Below are positions 58,601-64,000 of a stretch of 64,000 nucleotides of DNA, in pieces. The notes beneath the pieces were generated by a model. That model was not told the DNA's origin. It saw nothing but the letters and a program-made list of their open reading frames with translations, and made no database searches. Numbering within the stretch: position 1 is the stretch's first letter; the number at the start of each line of letters is the position of its first letter. The translations under genes were made by a program, and so were the position numbers. The stretch comes from Amycolatopsis regifaucium (GTDB lineage Bacteria > Actinomycetota > Actinomycetes > Mycobacteriales > Pseudonocardiaceae), in assembly GCF_001613935.1 (NCBI RefSeq), contig NZ_LQCI01000050.1, positions 248,001 through 312,000 on the forward strand, read 5' to 3'.

Positions 58601-59112
58601 TGGGAGATCGCCACTCCCTTCGGCGTGCCCGTCGAGCCGGACGTGTACATCACGAACGCCAGCTCTCCCGGGCCCACCGCGGCCGCGGACGCGTCGGGAA
58701 CCTCGTCGTCCGTGGCGGCGTCCACCTCGATCGACTCGATCCCCGACGGTACGGCGTCACGCGCCGCGGCCGAGCACACCATCAGCGCGGACGCCGAATC
58801 CGCGACCATGAATTCCACCCGCGGAGCGGGGTAGGCGGCATCGACCGGCACGTACGCCGCTCCCGCCTTCCACACGGCGAGCAACGCCGCCACCAGGTCG
58901 GCCGACCGGTCCATCATGACCGCGACGCGGTCACCGGGGCGGATACCCCGGTTGATCAACCGCCCGGCCAGCCGGGCCGCGCGCTCGTCGAGCTGCCGAT
59001 ACGTCAGAACCCGATCGCCCTCGGCCACGGCCACCGCTTCGGGCGTCCGGTCGACGTGAGAGGCGAACAGAGCCAGCACCGTCGTCGGCGTGGTCCGCAT
59101 GGCGGAATTCAT
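49645..59112 (-). CDS. bpsA: NRPS BpsA: modules 1-3 (Leu, Bht, Asn)
   Basis: A 3155-residue protein, A-PCP, C-A-PCP-E, C-A-PCP. As the initiating enzyme it lacks an N-terminal C domain. Specificity residues by alignment to GrsA: A1 D-A-L-Y-L-G-M-M-C (Leu type), A2 D-T-S-K-V-A-A-I-C (Bht), A3 D-L-T-K-L-G-E-V-G (Asn). PCPs have LGGDS near residues 532, 1552 and 3080. C2 has HHILVDGWS (737), E2 [10 protein letters not shown] (1741) and C3 HHILLDGWS (2227). Module 1 has no E domain although Leu1 is D in this class. Two ATGs are possible; GGAGG is adjacent to 59118 (which overlaps the tba stop) but six bases from 59112, so 59112 is preferred. The C-terminus ([13 protein letters not shown]) is probably a docking helix. 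Confidence 0.97.
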   Translation of the reverse strand: MNSAMRTTPTTVLALFASHVDRTPEAVAVAEGDRVLTYRQLDERAARLAGRLINRGIRPGDRVAVMMDRSADLVAALLAVWKAGAAYVPVDAAYPAPRVEFMVADSASALMVCSAAARDAVPSGIESIEVDAATDDEVPDASAAAVGPGELAFVMYTSGSTGTPKGVAISQGSVAELVQDPSWAIEPGEAVLMHSPHAFDASLLEIWTPLAAGARVVIAEPGAVDARRLRAAAAAGVTRVYLTAGSFRAVAEESPESFAAFREVLTGGDVVPVHAVERIREACPLARIRHMYGPTEATMCATWLVVEPGDELGPVLPIGSPLSGRRVQVLDESLRPVEPGVVGDLYLSGSLAEGYFGRAGLTAERFVADPAAPGQRMYWTGDLAQWTPDGELLFAGRADDQVKIRGFRIEPGEIEAALIAQPEVQDAFVAAIDGRLVGYVVANGEVDTLLVRERLGAVLPAYLVPVALLALDALPLTRNGKVDRAALPVPGFEASATSREPATEEERILCGLFAQVLRLDRAGVDDGFFDLGGDSIFAMRLAARAAKAGLLVTPVQIFEEKTPARLAAVARPVPADKPVDGPLITLTAAEEAELAIAAPAADEIWPLAPLQEGLLFESILDDQGPDIYQVQVILELNGPLDEARLRAAWEAVVRRHAELRLTFHRLESGKTVQAVHGDFTLPWRAVDLTGADDVDAAVEALAGQEQEKRFDLAAAPLVRLVLVRTGQDRHRLLFVIHHILVDGWSVAVILNEVSEAYAAGGQLPEPRGGASFKDYLAWLDRQDKDAARAAWRTELSGLDEPALIATAGAATDYDYRATHLSPALHARLLEFSREHGLTPSTVVHAAWAMVLARLTRRTDVVFGTMVATRPAELEGIESMPGLLMSAVPVRVTLDGGQSAVDLLTELHSRQTALKPHQHLGLPEIQKAAGPGATFDTLLVVENYPREYAAQWTHRRTIEGTHYPLTLGITPGDRFRIQLGYWQGQVPEIVAESLLDWFVGAIDALVADPAGLVGRIGVGAAEKRRWEPPLVAGEPLPTLVGRMAARLPDNVALADSRGELTYAQLWERSLKFAAVLRDHGVGSECRVGLVVGRSSWWTVGMLGVLLAGGTFVPVDPAYPDERKEWIFRSADPMLVVCAGTTRTTVPAEFADRLLVIDEVDLASGSEAELPRVDPRSAAYVIYTSGSTGTPKGVVVTHTGLGNLALAHIDRFGVTPSSRVLQFAALGFDTIVSEVMMALLSGATLVVPPEEDLPPRASFTDVLEKWRITQVKAPPSVLGTAETLPETVETVVAAGELCPPGLVDRLSADRRMINAYGPTETTICATMSMPLSPGQHPIPFGGPVPGVRGYLLDSFLRPLPPGVTGELYLAGIGVARGYLGRPGLTAERFVADPFVPGERMYRTGDLAYWTDQGELVSAGRADDQVKIRGFRVEPREIEFALSGYPRVTQAAVTVRDDRLVAYVTPGDIDTQAVRARLASRMPQYMVPAAVVALDALPLTAHGKIDRRALPDPDFTTGPPAREPATETERALCELFAGVLGLERVGVDDSFFELGGDSILSMQLAARARRSGLTFTAADVFDGKTPERIARLAEEAASPEPVRSTAPEGVGEVAWTPVMRMLGDGVTGPGFAQWTTVGAPADLTEQVLAAAFAAVVDTHDMLRARVVDDGSGRRLVVGERGALDVTGSVTRVNADGRSPDEVAEEAARAAVSRLDPSAGVMAQAVWVDAGPDRVGRLVFVAHHLSVDGVSWRVLRSDLQLACEAVAAGRKPALEPVGLSFKQWASRLKEWAVSAERVAELPAWKAILGSDQHRTDASMPTTSRAAEGAVRSRSWVVPKAQTSTLVGRAPVVFHCGVHEVLLAGLAGAVARWHGEDAVLVEVESHGRHPVDGADLSRTVGWFTSAHPVRLEVAGTDLADALVGGPAAGRLLKLVKEQSRAVPGDGLGYGLLRHLNGATGPVLAKSPSPRIGFNYMGRSATGEQSGIRAWQPVGDIGSSLEPGMGLPHAVEVNAFVQDLPGGPELTFLLEWQDGLLDEAEVERLAKGLLDMLSGLARQADDPAAGGHTASDFALVDLGQGEIEALEAEYADAGGVADLLPLSPLQHGLAFHAGYAGGVDVYTAQAVLELTGPLDLGLLRKSVRGLLDRHPNLRAGFRHAADGTAYQVIPGVVEVPVTLVDVTESADPVAEAAVVAAADRAKPFELAEPPLLRITVIALGEDEHRLVLTNHHILLDGWSTPLLLDELCTLYREGAVPAALAPVTPYRDYLAWVRESDQEASTAAWRDTLAGLPEPTLVAEDRPVPVQLPGQLWAALDETFAEALAARARECGATVSTMLQAVWGMVLAALTGRDDVVFGSVVSGRPAELPGIETMVGLFINTVPVRVRMRPRQTFAELVRRMQDEQVALLAHHHVGLADIQQAAGLGRLFDTLVVYENYPRPAETADAEPDRLKVGELTAADATHYPLALAVVPGTDLRLRLEHQPALFTTEQATAVLDRFTQVLEAVVADPRLPLSAVPILTESERRELRARNETAVEVPDRTLPELFAAQVAATPEATAVTFEDRSLSYAELDARADRLARRLIDRGVGPEDLVAVMLPRSLELVIALLAVTKTGGAWLPIDPVYPADRVTYMLDDAGPALVITTAALSATPAGAVLATRSTTMVIDDPGVVGEPAGPDRKPVTGTGRVRPLDPRDPAYLIYTSGSTGQPKAVVVTHRNLANYLFHCGQKYPGLRGRSLMHSSIAFDLTVTAVLTPLTVGGTVHVGALEDLIGTVESAPSVFLKATPSHLKTLDTGTREITVPGDLLLGGEQLPVDTIAQWRRTYPNTVVVNEYGPTETTVGCVEYRLEPGQAAPSGDVVPIGTPMTNARVFVLDSWLRPVPPGAVGELYVAGAGVARGYLGRAGLTATRFVADPSASGERMYRTGDLVRWNPDGELVFAGRVDDQVKIRGYRIEPGEIEAALMALDSVGQAVVVARDGASGKRLIGYVTAAGETGVDEAAVLEGVAARLPQYMVPVAVVVLGALPLTANGKVDRDALPDPDFNGRASGREPVTEAERLLCALFAEVLGLERAGADDSFFELGGDSILSMQLAARAHREGMAFGAREVFEQRTPAAIAAIVERGTNGPVATEFAASDVALLELNQDEIDEFEAEFESGR

Positions 59113-59114
59113 CG

Positions 59115-61067
59115 TCATCCTCCGAAACCCATGTATTGGATCGCCGGCTCGGGCTCGTCCAGTTCGGGCTCTTCGCGTTCCGGTTTGGGAGCGTCGTTCG
59201 CCGGGTTGGCGAACTGCGTGTGGTACAGCTCGGCGTAGAGACCGCCCTGGGCCAGCAGCTCGTCGTGCGTGCCACGCTCCCGGACCCCGCCGCCGTCGAT
59301 CACGAGGATCTGGTCGGCCTCGCGGATCGTGGACAACCGGTGGGCGATCACCAGCGAAGTCCGGCTGCGCAGGGCGGTCTTGAGCGCCCGCTGGACGGCG
59401 GCCTCCGACTCGGAGTCCAGATGAGCCGTGGCTTCGTCGAGCACGACGATCGTGGGCGCCTTCAGCAGCAGCCTGGCGATGGCCAGTCGCTGCTTCTCCC
59501 CACCCGACATGCGGTAGCCGCGATCACCCGTGACGGTGTCCAACCCGAGCGGGAGGGATTCGATCAGGTCCCAGATCTGGGCTCCCCGGCACGCCTCGAT
59601 CAGCTCGTCTTCGGTGGCTGACGGGCGGGCGTAGAGCAGGTTCTCCCGGATCGTGTTGTGGAAGAGGTAGGCGTCCTGGCTGACCACACCGACCGTTTCG
59701 CGGAGCGAAGAGAAGCTGACGTCCCGCAGATCGTGTCCGCCGACGCGCACGGTCCCGGAATTCGGGTCGTACAGCCGGGAGACCAGGTGGGTGATGGTGC
59801 TCTTCCCCGCGCCGGACGGGCCGACGAGCGCGGTGAGGGTGCCGGCCCGCACATGGAAGTTCACGCCGCGAAGGACCTCCGGCGCCACTTCCCCGCGCTC
59901 CCGCTCGCCCTTCAGGTGCTCCAGCGACGCCAGTGAAACCTCGTCCGCCGTGGGATAGCGGAACGACACGTTCTCGAATTCGACGTCCGGCGCCACGTCC
60001 TTCTCGAGCTCGACCGCGTCGGGGCGTTCCTGGATGAGCGGCTTCAGATCGAGCAGCTCGAAGACCCGGGAAAAGCTCACCACGACGGTCTGCGCGAGTT
60101 CCTGCATCCCGGACAGCTGGGTGATCGGCCCGAACAGCCGTGAGAGCAGGGTGGCGATGGCGACCAGCGTGCCGAGCTGGAACGCCCCGGCGAGCACGAG
60201 CTCACCCCCGATCCCGTAGACGAGCGCGGTGGCGAGCGAGGCCATCAGCGCCATCATGACGAAGGCAGTGCGGCCCCAGACCGAAAGGCTCACCCCGATG
60301 TCGCGGATCCGTCCGGACCGCTTCTCGTACTCGGCCATCTCCTCGGCCGGGCGACCGAAGAGCTTGGAGAGCATCGCCCCCTGGACGTTGAACCGCTCCT
60401 GGAGAAGTCCGCCGAGGCCGGTGTTCGCGTCCATCAGCGCCACGCTGCGCCGCTGGATCACCCGTCCCACCCGGATCCAGGGCACGAGGAAGAGCGGGAT
60501 CAGCACCAGCGTGATGATGGCGACGAGCCACGAAAGGTAGATCAGCTCCGCCAGCACCACCACGACCATGACCACACCGGTGGCGGCCATGAGCAAACCG
60601 GTGAAGTGCTGCTGCGCCATGATCAGTTCCGTGTGCAGCCGACCGACCAGCACCCCGGTCTGGGTGCGGGTGAAGAACGCGATCGGCAGTCGCCGGACGT
60701 GGTCGAGCGCCTGCACGCGGAGGTCGTAGGTGATCCCCTCCCCGATCTTCCCGGAGATGTAACCGGACACCAGCGCCAGCACCGCGGCCAGCAAGGCGAG
60801 TCCGGCGGTGAGGCAGGCCATCAGGACCACGACCCCGGAATCGTTCTTGACGATGCCGCCGTCGATGAGCTCCTTCAGCAGCAACGGAGTCGCGACGACG
60901 ATAAGCGCCTCCAGCACGGCGACGAGAACGAAAAGCGCCACCTTGCCGATATGCGGGCGAAAGTAGGTGAGGACGCGGCGCACAGTCCCCTTGTTGACCT
61001 TGGTCACCCAGGGATCGGGATCGTCATCACTCTTGTCCACCCCCCCGAAGCGCAACACCACATCCAT
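59115..61067 (-). CDS. tba: ABC transporter, fused membrane and ATPase domains (Tba-type exporter)
   Basis: A 650-residue half-transporter with about six membrane spans in the first 330 residues, then an ATPase domain. Walker A is [11 protein letters not shown] near residue 422, the signature is [15 protein letters not shown], Walker B is [12 protein letters not shown], and the H-loop is VIAHRLST. It corresponds to Tba, implicated in glycopeptide export, and would act as a dimer in the membrane. ATG 61067 ([12 protein letters not shown]) has GAGGTGA four bases upstream; longer frames would include the regulator site. A clear site lies 71-99 bases upstream of the start. Its stop lies at the bpsA start, so bpsA is probably co-transcribed. 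Confidence 0.95.
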   Translation of the reverse strand: MDVVLRFGGVDKSDDDPDPWVTKVNKGTVRRVLTYFRPHIGKVALFVLVAVLEALIVVATPLLLKELIDGGIVKNDSGVVVLMACLTAGLALLAAVLALVSGYISGKIGEGITYDLRVQALDHVRRLPIAFFTRTQTGVLVGRLHTELIMAQQHFTGLLMAATGVVMVVVVLAELIYLSWLVAIITLVLIPLFLVPWIRVGRVIQRRSVALMDANTGLGGLLQERFNVQGAMLSKLFGRPAEEMAEYEKRSGRIRDIGVSLSVWGRTAFVMMALMASLATALVYGIGGELVLAGAFQLGTLVAIATLLSRLFGPITQLSGMQELAQTVVVSFSRVFELLDLKPLIQERPDAVELEKDVAPDVEFENVSFRYPTADEVSLASLEHLKGERERGEVAPEVLRGVNFHVRAGTLTALVGPSGAGKSTITHLVSRLYDPNSGTVRVGGHDLRDVSFSSLRETVGVVSQDAYLFHNTIRENLLYARPSATEDELIEACRGAQIWDLIESLPLGLDTVTGDRGYRMSGGEKQRLAIARLLLKAPTIVVLDEATAHLDSESEAAVQRALKTALRSRTSLVIAHRLSTIREADQILVIDGGGVRERGTHDELLAQGGLYAELYHTQFANPANDAPKPEREEPELDEPEPAIQYMGFGG

Positions 61068-61137
61068 CCGGTCACCTCTCTCATACGCCAAGTCGGCGAT
61101 CTCAATCGTGCTTAATCGAGTCGATGTCCACGAGTGG

Positions 61138-61166
61138 GTCCAAGCGAGCACTTTCGGCACTTGGAC
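61138..61166 (-). promoter_or_regulatory. StrR/Bbr-type regulator site upstream of tba
   Basis: A perfect GTCCAA-N17-TTGGAC, centred 85 bases before the tba ATG, in the gap between the prephenate dehydrogenase gene and tba. It presumably drives tba and bpsA. Confidence 0.85.
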
Positions 61167-61202
61167 GCGGTGGCAACGCTTTTCGCCGCGGAACCCGCTG
61201 GC

Positions 61203-62027
61203 CTAGGCGGAAATCCGGCCTTGGCCGTCCGCGCCGCGCCGCAGCAGATCCGTCACCCGATCCAGGTCGCCGGACCGCAGCGCCGAAGCGGCCGAGGCGA
61301 GATCGGCCGCGATCCGATCGAGCACCGCCGCCACCGGGTCGGCGTTCCCAGCGAGAATCATCCGCCACAGCAAGGGATTTCCGGCGGCGATGCGGGTCAC
61401 GTCGCGCAACCCCTGGCCCGCCAGCGCCAACGTGACCTCGTCGGCGGAGGCCAGCCTCGCCGCCACCGCGGACGCGACCACGTGCGGGGCATGCGACACC
61501 AGCGCCACCGCCGAGTCGTGCTCATCCGCGCCGACGACGACGGCCTTCGCGCCGCACAAGGACACCAGTTCTCGCGTGAGCCGTAAGGCGGCCGTACCGG
61601 TCGCGGCGCCGGGGCAGAGTGCCCAGGGGCGGCCGGAGAACAGATCGACGCGGGCCGCGGCCGGGCCGGATCGCTCCCGGCCGGCGAGCGGATGCCCTGG
61701 CACATAGGAGGTCAGGTCGCAGCCGAGCCGCTCCGCGTCGGCGATCGGATCGGCCTTGACACTGGCGACGTCGGTGTACGCCCGCGCGGCACTCTGTTTC
61801 TGCAGTGCTGCCAGCCGCTCCCCGACCAGGTGTGGCGGTACGGCGATCACCGCCAGATCCACTTCCTCGCCGGCCCACCTCCGGCCCGCGCCGAGCTCCC
61901 GCGCCAGCCGTACGGCATCCGGGTCGACGTCGGAGAGGTACACGGCCACGTCCTTTTCGCGAAGGGCCAGCGCGGCCGAGGTGCCGATCAGTCCGGTGCC
62001 GACGACGAGCGCCTTCTGCAGGGTCAC
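61203..62027 (-). CDS. pdh: Prephenate dehydrogenase
   Basis: A 274-residue protein of the TyrA family. The Rossmann motif VVGTGLIGTSAALAL is at the N-terminus, TDVASVKADP is the conserved catalytic-loop region, and VPGHPLAGRERSG carries the substrate-binding His. It oxidatively decarboxylates prephenate to 4-hydroxyphenylpyruvate, the direct precursor of tyrosine and of HmaS substrate. The start is GTG 62027 with a weak Shine-Dalgarno sequence. It follows the regulator gene by 131 bp and precedes tba by 135 bp. A GTCCAC-T-GTGGAC palindrome lies 64 bases upstream of the start. Confidence 0.94.
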   Translation of the reverse strand: MTLQKALVVGTGLIGTSAALALREKDVAVYLSDVDPDAVRLARELGAGRRWAGEEVDLAVIAVPPHLVGERLAALQKQSAARAYTDVASVKADPIADAERLGCDLTSYVPGHPLAGRERSGPAAARVDLFSGRPWALCPGAATGTAALRLTRELVSLCGAKAVVVGADEHDSAVALVSHAPHVVASAVAARLASADEVTLALAGQGLRDVTRIAAGNPLLWRMILAGNADPVAAVLDRIAADLASAASALRSGDLDRVTDLLRRGADGQGRISA

Positions 62028-62090
62028 CGCTCTTTCTTAGGCCGCCTCCTTGTCGAAGTCCAGCCGCGAGGACTGGGCATCGACCAGTGC

Positions 62091-62103
62091 GTCCACTGTG
62101 GAC
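62091..62103. promoter_or_regulatory. 13-bp palindrome GTCCAC-T-GTGGAC upstream of pdh
   Basis: A perfect palindrome 64 bases before the pdh start, built like the one upstream of evaA (9795-9807) with a one-base spacer. Candidate operator. Confidence 0.4.
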
Positions 62104-62113
62104 TCAAGAGCGG

Positions 62114-62146
62114 CCGGTGGCCGAACGGCGAGCCGCCGGCCACCGG
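62114..62146. terminator. GC-rich hairpin after the regulator gene
   Basis: Arms CCGGTGGCC (62114-62122) and GGCCACCGG (62138-62146) enclose a 15-base loop that can form a further GGCG/CGCC stem. It lies 13 bp after the regulator stop. Probable factor-independent or partial terminator between the regulator and pdh. Confidence 0.6.
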
Positions 62147-62158
62147 TACGCCGAGCGC

Positions 62159-63124
62159 TCATCCCGCGGCCAGATCGGTTGCCCGGTTCTCCAGGTGATC
62201 CGCGAAACCCGCCCAGACCCTGGCGTGATCCCTGGCGAATCCGGCGACCACGCCGTACAGATGCGGCGGGACACCGCGCACGATCCGCTCCCATTCCTGC
62301 CCGTCGATGGAGTGCATGGTGAGCAGGCGCAACAGGATCCGGCCGACTTCGCTCAGCCGCAGCGCGGGATCGGCCTTGAGGCGCTCCAGCATGGCGAGCC
62401 GTTCACGGTCCACGGTCTGGCTGAGGTCCGGCTCCGTCAAACTCAAGGGATGCGGCTTCGTCCGCAATCTCCTGGTCCCGTCCGGGGTCGGGCTCTCGCC
62501 ACGTTCCAGCCTGCCCCGCACGTCGCGGACCGTCTCCGGGGAGATGCCGACCTGCTTGGCGACCTGACGGAGCGAAAGGCCCGGATCGTTGCGGATGAGC
62601 TCGGCGGCGAGTTTCCGCCGCTCCGCACTGTCGACGGGACGGATCCGCCCATCCCGCCCGATCCTCGCCTGGTTCCCGTTTTCTCCTCCACGTCTTCGCA
62701 GGTCGGCCACCGTGCCGGCGGAGATCCCCGTCGCCGAGGCCACCCGCCGATCGGACCACTGCGGATGCGTCCCGATGATCTGGACGGCCGCACGTTTGCG
62801 GTCGGCGAGCGAAAGCGGCAGCCCATGCCGGATGTTCGCCTCGACCGCCATGACGAAGGCATCCGATTCGGTGCCTTCGATGAACCTCGCCATGATCTTC
62901 GTATCGCCTCGAACCCGCGCCACCTTCAACCGGTGCAGGCCGTCGACCACCTGCATCGTCGGTCGGTGCACGAGAATGGGCGGAAGCTCCCACTCTGCCG
63001 ACAACAGCGTCTCGACGTGCTCCGGATCCTCGCCCGAGGTTCGCGGCGAGCACACGGAAGACAGCCGGGACAGCTCGATTTCGACGACCGGGAGAGCGAG
63101 AACGTCGACTCTCGTCGGATCCAC
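62159..63124 (-). CDS. bbr: StrR-family pathway-specific transcriptional activator (Bbr type)
   Basis: A 321-residue DNA-binding protein. The N-terminal part has ParB/sulfiredoxin-like sequence (ILVHRPTMQVVDGLHRLKVA). The middle holds two HTH-like stretches, WSDRRVASATGISAGTVADL and LSLRQVAKQVGISPETVRDV. It corresponds to Bbr of balhimycin, which activates the cluster by binding GTCCA-N17-TGGAC-type sites. Such sites occur before this gene, tba and oxyA. The start is GTG 63124, with GGGGG four bases upstream. A perfect copy of the site centred 69 bases upstream implies autoregulation. I saw no TTA codon in it. Confidence 0.95.
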   Translation of the reverse strand: MDPTRVDVLALPVVEIELSRLSSVCSPRTSGEDPEHVETLLSAEWELPPILVHRPTMQVVDGLHRLKVARVRGDTKIMARFIEGTESDAFVMAVEANIRHGLPLSLADRKRAAVQIIGTHPQWSDRRVASATGISAGTVADLRRRGGENGNQARIGRDGRIRPVDSAERRKLAAELIRNDPGLSLRQVAKQVGISPETVRDVRGRLERGESPTPDGTRRLRTKPHPLSLTEPDLSQTVDRERLAMLERLKADPALRLSEVGRILLRLLTMHSIDGQEWERIVRGVPPHLYGVVAGFARDHARVWAGFADHLENRATDLAAG

Positions 63125-63178
63125 CTAGCCCCCAATGATCTGTTATTCGGCAACTTGCGGTACGGCATCGAACCCACG

Positions 63179-63207
63179 GTCCAACTGCTCAAGCTCCGTG
63201 GTTGGAC
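63179..63207 (-). promoter_or_regulatory. StrR/Bbr-type regulator site upstream of bbr
   Basis: A perfect GTCCAA-N17-TTGGAC, centred 69 bases before the bbr GTG. It indicates that the regulator controls its own gene. Confidence 0.85.
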
Positions 63208-64000
63208 ACCGAGATCTCGGCCGGCGCGGGGCCGGCCGCGGGATGGGAGTCCTCGACAGTGAGGTCCCGCGAACACCTTTGACAGACCCGTATGCGCACG
63301 GGCCGTTTCCACGGTCCACCCGGTATCCGGAGGCGACGTTGCGCTCCGGTGGAACCACCGGGCCGACCGGTGTCCTCTGCTCGCCTCGGTGCCACGCTTT
63401 CGGCGAGACGAGCGCACAACGACATCGGCTCGTCGAGCCGATGTCGGATCGGCTCGACGACGCCGGAGCGCGCTGTGATGCGAGGTCTCAGGACAGGGCC
63501 GACCTCGCGTTCTCGGCGAAGGCCAAGCTCAGACCAGTGGTCTCACTGGTTGGTTTCTACGATTTCCTCGCGGTCGCGAGTCACCGTCGCACCCCCTAAG
63601 TCCCCAGCAGGTGCGCACATCCCCAGCGATTGCACACACTGTCAGCATGGCATGACCGATCGTTGTCGGCAATTGACGAACAGTGTGATTTCCGCAGTGA
63701 GGTCGCCACCCAAGATCATTTTTCGGAACTTTTACTCTTTCTATTGACGCACCAGTCATCCGGTGCGTACAACGCCCTCGCGCGACATCTCCACCTCTCG
63801 ATGTCACCCCGATTAGCCTGTTCGCAACACTTGTTAGACCGTTCGCGGGTCTTGATTTTCCCCCTTCCCTGAGTATGCGGCGATCCGGTCATATTCCGTC
63901 CATCGCGAGTTGTTCACACGAATGGCCGTACCGGTATTCCTTTCGGGGCACCACTGCGTCGAACGGGTGATCATGATGCCGAGGGAGATGTCGGACCCCA
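63208..64000. other. Right-hand region without a convincing gene
   Basis: These 793 bp carry only short, low-quality open frames. The stretch 63640-63860 is clearly AT-richer than the rest of the window, which suits a promoter region for a gene beyond the right end. A 25-bp palindrome is described separately. In balhimycin producers resistance-related vanRS genes are found near bbr; none is visible here before the window ends. Confidence 0.5.
63421..63445. promoter_or_regulatory. 25-bp perfect palindrome beyond bbr
   Basis: Arms GACATCGGCTCG and CGAGCCGATGTC are separated by a single T, and a partial copy of the arm (TCGGCTCGACGA) follows immediately. It could be an operator for a dimeric regulator or a terminator for a gene outside the window. 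Confidence 0.5.

Noticed and set aside
36969-59112. Long internal repeats across the NRPS genes as possible mobile or tandem repeats
   Set aside because: The repetition is explained by homologous C, A, PCP and E domains.
63135-63599. 154-codon + strand open frame right of bbr
   Set aside because: It overlaps the bbr control region including the Bbr site, has no Shine-Dalgarno sequence, atypical codon use and no recognisable motif.
63529-63807. 92-codon minus-strand open frame in the AT-rich right region
   Set aside because: Low-complexity, no family resemblance, and base composition unlike the coding genes of the window.

Overview
The window holds an essentially complete glycopeptide antibiotic gene cluster of the vancomycin/balhimycin/chloroeremomycin type. 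The DNA is GC-rich with the strong third-position GC bias of actinomycetes. The gene content and order (StrR-like regulator, prephenate dehydrogenase, ABC exporter, three large NRPS genes, MbtH, oxyA-C, halogenase, three glycosyltransferases, 4-hydroxyphenylglycine (Hpg), 3,5-dihydroxyphenylglycine (Dpg) and beta-hydroxytyrosine (Bht) supply genes, L-aminosugar genes) point to Amycolatopsis. I cannot name the species or product from sequence alone.

Layout, left to right. 1-191: end of an aldo/keto reductase outside the cluster. 204-5294: DAHP synthase and dpgABCD (Dpg). 5388-9664: evaD, evaB, evaE, evaA (TDP-aminosugar). 9812-11161: Na+/H+ antiporter. 11210-13329: hmo and hmaS (Hpg). 13464-17259: oxyD, bpsD, bhp (Bht). 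17541-18794: hpgT, the only complete gene on the + strand. 18880-25544: N-methyltransferase, PIG-L homologue, evaC, gtfC, gtfB, gtfA. 25602-30980: halogenase, oxyC, oxyB, oxyA. 31146-59112: mbtH, bpsC, bpsB, bpsA. 59115-63124: ABC exporter, prephenate dehydrogenase, StrR-like regulator. 63125-64000: no convincing gene.

The genes act together as follows. DAHP synthase and prephenate dehydrogenase raise tyrosine and hydroxyphenylpyruvate supply. HmaS/Hmo/HpgT make Hpg, DpgA-D/HpgT make Dpg, and BpsD/OxyD/Bhp make Bht. The specificity residues I read in the seven adenylation domains give Leu-Bht-Asn-Hpg-Hpg-Bht-Dpg, with epimerization domains in modules 2, 4 and 5. OxyB, OxyA and OxyC crosslink the peptide while it is held by the X domain of BpsC; the halogenase chlorinates it and the terminal thioesterase releases it. 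GtfB, GtfA and GtfC then add glucose and two aminodeoxysugars, the methyltransferase N-methylates Leu1, and the ABC protein exports the product. The predicted product is a chlorinated, N-methylated type I glycopeptide close to chloroeremomycin or balhimycin. No acyltransferase, sulfotransferase, mannosyltransferase, OxyE or vanHAX is present.

The most unusual details are: a regulator-site map (GTCCAA-N17-TTGGAC at bbr, tba and oxyA, plus degenerate and short-spaced relatives); a hairpin element apparently inserted in the oxyA control region; a PIG-L homologue that has lost a zinc ligand; an adenylation-domain relic between the X and TE domains of BpsC; a 25-bp leader shared by dpgA and evaA; a Lys in the donor-binding motif of GtfC; and a TTA codon in bpsD.
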